Part shown: piece by piece, positions 60,789 through 64,000 of the stretch
How the letters are laid out: each line of letters opens with the position of its first letter
How positions within the stretch are numbered: the first letter of the stretch is position 1
Assembly: GCF_900156415.1 (NCBI RefSeq)
Contig: NZ_FTNM01000002.1
Location: 434,001-498,000, forward strand
DNA: 64,000 nucleotides
DNA from: Pontibacter lucknowensis
GTDB lineage: Bacteria; Bacteroidota; Bacteroidia; Cytophagales; Hymenobacteraceae
Direction of reading: 5' to 3'
Position numbers and translations under genes: made by a program
The notes under the pieces: generated by a model
Databases searched by the model: none
The model's input: only the letters and a program-made list of their open reading frames with translations
What the model was told of the DNA's origin: nothing

Positions 60789-62837
60789 TTAATTTGCTTT
60801 TTTATCTAGCGTTTCATCTAACCACTTGAAGAATTCACGCTGCCATACCATGGCGTTTTGCGGCTGCAGCACCCAGTGGTTTTCATCCGGCAGATATAGC
60901 AAGCGGCTCTTGATGCCTTTCAGCTGTGCCAGCTGGAAAGCTTGTAAGCCTTGCTCTATACCTACCCGGAAGTCCTGTCCGCCCTGCACGATCAGGATCG
61001 GCGTGTCCCACTTATTAGAAAGTTCGATCGGGTTGTATTCCTTGTAGCTCTGAGGAGACTTCGTATCCCAATAAGGCCCCTTCAATTCGTTGTTGGCAAA
61101 GAACATTTCTTCGGTGGTGCCATACCAGCTGCGCATGTCAAACAGGCCATCATGCGCTATGAAAGTCTTGAAACGACCTTCATGCAGACCAGCCAGCATA
61201 AACACGGAGTAGCCACCGTAGCTCGCGCCGATCGCTCCCAGTCGGTCTTTGTCTACATAAGACTCCTTGGCCACATCGTCGATGGCAGACAGGTAGTCGC
61301 GGATAGGCTGACCGCCCCAGTCGCCGCTGATCTGACGGTTCCATTCTTCACCATGGCCCGGCATGCCTCTACGGTTAGGAGCCACTACGATGTAGCCCTG
61401 AGCCGCTATCAGCTGCAGGTTCCAGCGGTAAGAGTAGAACTGGGTAAGAGCCGATTGCGGGCCGCCCTGGCAGTAAAGTAGTGTCGGGTATTTCTTATTC
61501 GGGTCGAAGTCCGGCGGGTATACCACCCACGAGAACAGGTCTTTGCCGTCGCTGGCTTTGGTCACACGTGGCTCTACTTTGCTCTTCGCCAGCTTGCTGT
61601 ATACCTCGTCGTTCACCGTGGTTAATTGCGTCAGCTTGCCAGACTTGGTATCCAGGCGGTACAGTTCCGGTGCGCGGTTCATGTCGTTGCGTGACACGAT
61701 CAGGTTGTTGCCTGCCTGCCCCACGATACCGTTTACATCGAACTGCCCTTTGGTAACCTGGCGAATGCCTTTGGCCGTGAACTTGTCGAGGTTTTTCGGA
61801 AGCGTGATCTCGTATACCTGAATCGTGCCTTTGGTTGGGGCCACAAACCAGATTTTGCTGCCGTCGTTGCTCCACTCAAATCCATTGATTGTTTCGTCCC
61901 AGTCCATGGTCAGGTTGTGCTTCTTGCCAGACTTAGTGTCCAGCACGATCAATTCGTTCTGGTCAGCCTCGTTGCCATCTTCGTCCATTGCCAGCCAAGC
62001 CAGTTTAGAGCCATCAGCGCTATAGGTTGGGTGGGTGTCGTAGCCTAGGTTGCCTTCGGTGAGGTTGGTCGTTTTTCTGCTGGCGATGTCATAGCGGTAA
62101 ATATCGGTGTTGGTACTCACGGCGTAGTCCTTGCCGAACTTCTTCTTGCTCACGTAAAGGATCGCCTTGCTGTCCGGGCTCCAGATGACGTCTTCTTTGC
62201 CACCGAAAGGCTTTTGAGGCGCATCGAATGGCTCGCCTTTCATCAGGTCAACCGGTGTGCCCAACTGCCCATTATTGTAGCTGGCGTAGAAGATGTGCTG
62301 AAACTTACCGTCTTCCCATGTATCCCAGTGGCGGTAGTTCAGGTCGTCGTACACGTAAGCATTGGACTTTTTTAGCTCCGGGTATATGTCGGAGCTGTGC
62401 ATCTTTCTCACTTCCACTTCGCGGGAAAATAGTAGGTTTTTTCCGTCCGGAGAGAAGCGCACGTTGCTCAGTCCGCCTTCCACGCTGGTTAGTTGTTTGG
62501 GTTCACCTTTGCCGCCGGCTAACTGCCACAGCTGACCTTTGTGCAGGTATACGATGTTGCCTGTCGCCTTGTCGATGTGCACCACGCTTTCGCCGCCTTT
62601 GCTAGAAGTGAGCTGCGTTGGCTGTCCGCCTGAAACAGGTATAGCATAGAGGTTACGCTCACTGTTGTTTTCCTGTACATTGGGGTAGCTTACGCCGTAG
62701 ATCACCGATTTACCGTCAGGAGTAACGGTTTCGGCAGAAACACGGCCCAGTTGCCAGAGTATTTCCGGTGTCATACGCTGTTGTGCCTGCACCATCGTTG
62801 CGGCAAACACGCCAGCTAGTATCATTATCTTTTTCAT
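60789..62837 (-). CDS. Secreted S9-family serine peptidase (prolyl oligopeptidase type)
   Basis: 682 residues: a signal peptide (KKIMILAGVFAATMVQAQ), a beta-propeller part with WD40-like/TolB repeats (about 35-390, for example VRFSPDGKNLLFS, DVIWSPDSKAILYVSKK, THPTYSADGSKLAWLAM) and a C-terminal alpha/beta hydrolase (about 430-682). The catalytic triad is Ser in GAIGASYGGYSVFMLAG, Asp in VQGGQDFRVGIEQGL and His in LPDENHWVLQPQN. Closest to DPP/acylaminoacyl-peptidase relatives of Bacteroidota, which clear short peptides in the periplasm. Confidence 0.92.
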   Translation of the reverse strand: MKKIMILAGVFAATMVQAQQRMTPEILWQLGRVSAETVTPDGKSVIYGVSYPNVQENNSERNLYAIPVSGGQPTQLTSSKGGESVVHIDKATGNIVYLHKGQLWQLAGGKGEPKQLTSVEGGLSNVRFSPDGKNLLFSREVEVRKMHSSDIYPELKKSNAYVYDDLNYRHWDTWEDGKFQHIFYASYNNGQLGTPVDLMKGEPFDAPQKPFGGKEDVIWSPDSKAILYVSKKKFGKDYAVSTNTDIYRYDIASRKTTNLTEGNLGYDTHPTYSADGSKLAWLAMDEDGNEADQNELIVLDTKSGKKHNLTMDWDETINGFEWSNDGSKIWFVAPTKGTIQVYEITLPKNLDKFTAKGIRQVTKGQFDVNGIVGQAGNNLIVSRNDMNRAPELYRLDTKSGKLTQLTTVNDEVYSKLAKSKVEPRVTKASDGKDLFSWVVYPPDFDPNKKYPTLLYCQGGPQSALTQFYSYRWNLQLIAAQGYIVVAPNRRGMPGHGEEWNRQISGDWGGQPIRDYLSAIDDVAKESYVDKDRLGAIGASYGGYSVFMLAGLHEGRFKTFIAHDGLFDMRSWYGTTEEMFFANNELKGPYWDTKSPQSYKEYNPIELSNKWDTPILIVQGGQDFRVGIEQGLQAFQLAQLKGIKSRLLYLPDENHWVLQPQNAMVWQREFFKWLDETLDKKAN

Positions 62838-62841
62838 GCTC

Positions 62842-62849
62842 CAAAAATA
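62842..62849 (-). promoter_or_regulatory. Promoter -7 element for the S9 peptidase, nearly leaderless
   Basis: The minus strand reads TATTTTTG (TAnnTTTG) ending 4 nt before the ATG at 62837. Confidence 0.5.
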
Positions 62850-62935
62850 ACCGAAAACCCGACATCTTGAAACGACAATCGTATACCTTGTGAAAAAGAA
62901 TCAGGTATAGGCATGGTATTACGCCAGCCGCAACC

Positions 62936-62943
62936 TATATTTG
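62936..62943 (+). promoter_or_regulatory. Promoter -7 element for the second his operon
   Basis: TATATTTG fits TAnnTTTG and is followed by CAGCA and the leader ATG only 5 nt downstream; the stretch TTTGCAGCA is the same as at the hisG and trpE promoters. No good -33 box is seen. Confidence 0.65.
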
Positions 62944-62948
62944 CAGCA

Positions 62949-63026
62949 ATGAAAGGCACAATGGCACATCTGCACCATCATCATGCACGAAGCAATCGTT
63001 TCGGAGCCGTCTGCCTATGGATTTGA
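62949..63026 (+). CDS. His leader peptide for hisHA
   Basis: A 25-codon frame from ATG with MAHLHHHHARSN near the start (five His in six residues) and a TGA stop. It lies 135 nt before hisH. Like the leader of hisG it should sense charged tRNA-His. Confidence 0.85.
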   Translation: MKGTMAHLHHHHARSNRFGAVCLWI

Positions 63027-63086
63027 TTTAGTTTACTAAAATATTCTTTCCAAAAGCCTGACTCCGAACAGAGTCAGGCTTTTTTT
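62988..63086 (+). promoter_or_regulatory. his attenuator: alternative 1:2, 2:3 and 3:4 hairpins
   Basis: 1:2 hairpin: CGAAGC (62988-62993) with GTTTCG (62998-63003), right behind the His codons. 2:3 antiterminator: TTCGGAG (63000-63006) with CTCCGAA (63062-63068), 7 perfect pairs. 3:4 terminator: AAAAGCCTGACTC (63052-63064) with GAGTCAGGCTTTT (63071-63083), seven T in all at 63080-63086. The order of elements is the same as in the trp attenuator. Confidence 0.88.
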
Positions 63087-63160
63087 GTTGTCTGAATCAG
63101 GATTTACAGGATTCAAGGATTTACTAATCATTCGTCACTATTGATTACACATTCAATATA

Positions 63161-63742
63161 ATGGATTTAGTTATAGTTGATTACAAAGCGGGTAATGTGC
63201 AGTCGGTGCAGTTTGCGCTGGAGCGACTCGGTGTACAGGCCACACTGAGCTGCGATTTTGAGACGATCAAGGCGGCGGACAAGGTCATATTTCCGGGCGT
63301 GGGGGAGGCCTCGTCGGCCATGGCACAGTTGCGGGCCCGCAATCTGGATAAGCTGCTACCGACACTTGAGCAGCCTTTTTTTGGAGTTTGTCTGGGTATG
63401 CAGTTACTCTGCGAACATTCTGAAGAAGGTGATACTGATTTGCTCGGCATTATCCCTTTGCCGGTAAAGCGTTTTGAGACAGACCTGAAGGTGCCACACA
63501 TGGGCTGGAACCAGTTAGAGAAGCTGCAATCTCCTTTGTTTGAAGGTATAACCGAAAGGGAATACGCCTATTACGTGCACAGCTATTACGTGCCCTTGAG
63601 CGAATATACTATCGCCCAGACTTCTTATCCGGAGCCATTCTCGGCCGCTTTGCAATACAAAAACTTTTATGCTGCGCAGTTTCACCCCGAAAAAAGTGGT
63701 CCTGCCGGTTCACAGATCCTTAAAAACTTCCTTGCCTTATGA
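63161..63742 (+). CDS. hisH: Imidazole glycerol phosphate synthase, glutaminase subunit
   Basis: 193 residues, class I glutamine amidotransferase. [33 protein letters not shown], nucleophile Cys in [15 protein letters not shown] (about 76), and the His/Glu pair in [17 protein letters not shown]. It supplies ammonia to HisF, which is expected beyond the window. It overlaps hisA by 1 to 4 nt. Confidence 0.95.
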   Translation: MDLVIVDYKAGNVQSVQFALERLGVQATLSCDFETIKAADKVIFPGVGEASSAMAQLRARNLDKLLPTLEQPFFGVCLGMQLLCEHSEEGDTDLLGIIPLPVKRFETDLKVPHMGWNQLEKLQSPLFEGITEREYAYYVHSYYVPLSEYTIAQTSYPEPFSAALQYKNFYAAQFHPEKSGPAGSQILKNFLAL

Positions 63743-64000
63743 TGGAGATTATCCCTGCCATTGACCTGATCGGCGGCCAGTGCGTGCGCCTGACTGAGGG
63801 CGACTTCGCTCAGCAAACCACCTACGACAGCAATCCACTCGAAGTAGCCAAACGTTTTGAAGCGAACGGCATCAAACGGTTACACCTGGTAGACCTTGAC
63901 GGTGCCCGCGCCCGAAAGCCAGTGAACTTAAATGTGCTCGAAAACATTGCCGCCAACACCAGGCTCACCATCGATTTTGGCGGTGGATTGCAGTCAGACG
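63742..64000 (+). CDS. hisA: Phosphoribosylformimino-5-aminoimidazole carboxamide ribotide isomerase (partial)
   Basis: The window ends inside this gene; 86 codons are readable. [20 protein letters not shown], then [17 protein letters not shown] and [11 protein letters not shown] are typical of HisA, including the catalytic Asp in PAIDL. A second start, one codon earlier (63739), overlaps the hisH stop as ATGA. Confidence 0.93.
   Translation, partial: MEIIPAIDLIGGQCVRLTEGDFAQQTTYDSNPLEVAKRFEANGIKRLHLVDLDGARARKPVNLNVLENIAANTRLTIDFGGGLQSD

Overview
The window looks like chromosome of a Bacteroidota bacterium, most likely order Cytophagales and probably a Hymenobacteraceae/Pontibacter-like organism (inference). 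The evidence is: a short housekeeping sigma factor of 287 residues without region 1.1; promoters of the Bacteroidota type (TTTG, about 19 nt, TAnnTTTG) instead of -35/-10 boxes; type IX secretion C-terminal sorting domains; a CarboxypepD_reg/TonB-dependent receptor; a histone H1-like 63-residue protein; a bacillithiol deacetylase; and roughly balanced base composition. Most of it is ordinary core genome; the interest lies in regulation and in non-coding structure.

Layout. 1-9.6 kb: end of thrS, infC-rpmI-rplT, an alginate-export-like porin, a DUF4168 protein, tRNA-Met(CAT), a START-like protein, an LptF/LptG permease, rpsO, pnp and rpoD. 9.7-17.3 kb: trxB, a LysM/M23 peptidase with bshB1, accC (minus), an alpha-oxoamine synthase of the serine-palmitoyltransferase type, the histone H1-like gene and tyrS (minus). 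17.4-22.6 kb (minus): a secreted GH5-like glycosidase, then a CNB-CBS-DUF294 protein overlapping a DEDDh exonuclease with a C-terminal membrane anchor. 22.8-34 kb (plus): holA, then a tight run of TPR protein, beta-barrel protein, HU/SPOR membrane protein, ExbB, ExbD, TonB, folC and trmB. 34.2-42.6 kb: a degenerate TrpF-like protein, mnmA, a lipoprotein, a T9SS subtilase, rpe, a TonB-dependent receptor and a DUF2911/TPR protein. 43.1-46.1 kb: a 990-residue adhesin-like T9SS protein containing a perfect 245-bp direct repeat. 46.2-64 kb: amino-acid biosynthesis. hisG-D-C-B comes first, then the complete trp operon trpE-G-D-C-F-B-A plus a DAHP synthase, then a lipoprotein and an S9 peptidase, and finally hisH-hisA, which runs off the end.

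The trp operon and both halves of the split his pathway each begin with a Bacteroidota promoter and a very short reading frame rich in the cognate amino-acid codons: three tandem Trp codons before trpE, HHHHFHH before hisG, and HLHHHH before hisH. At trpE and hisH the downstream RNA can form mutually exclusive 1:2, 2:3 and 3:4 hairpins with a strong T-tailed terminator, which is classical ribosome-mediated attenuation. The two his blocks lie about 12.3 kb apart, yet each has its own His sensor.

A second, window-wide signal is the heptamer AGGTATA (TATACCT on the other strand). I count about 105 copies in 64 kb against about 8 expected. They occur in both orientations, in all reading frames and between genes, most often as CAGGTATAG or CAGGTATAC, and are scarce in the most highly expressed genes. 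I do not recognise it as a described element. Other points of note are an ATA start codon on infC, a nested palindromic element between trpF and trpB, a REP-like element between trpG and trpD, and several promoters so close to the ATG that the mRNA should be nearly leaderless.
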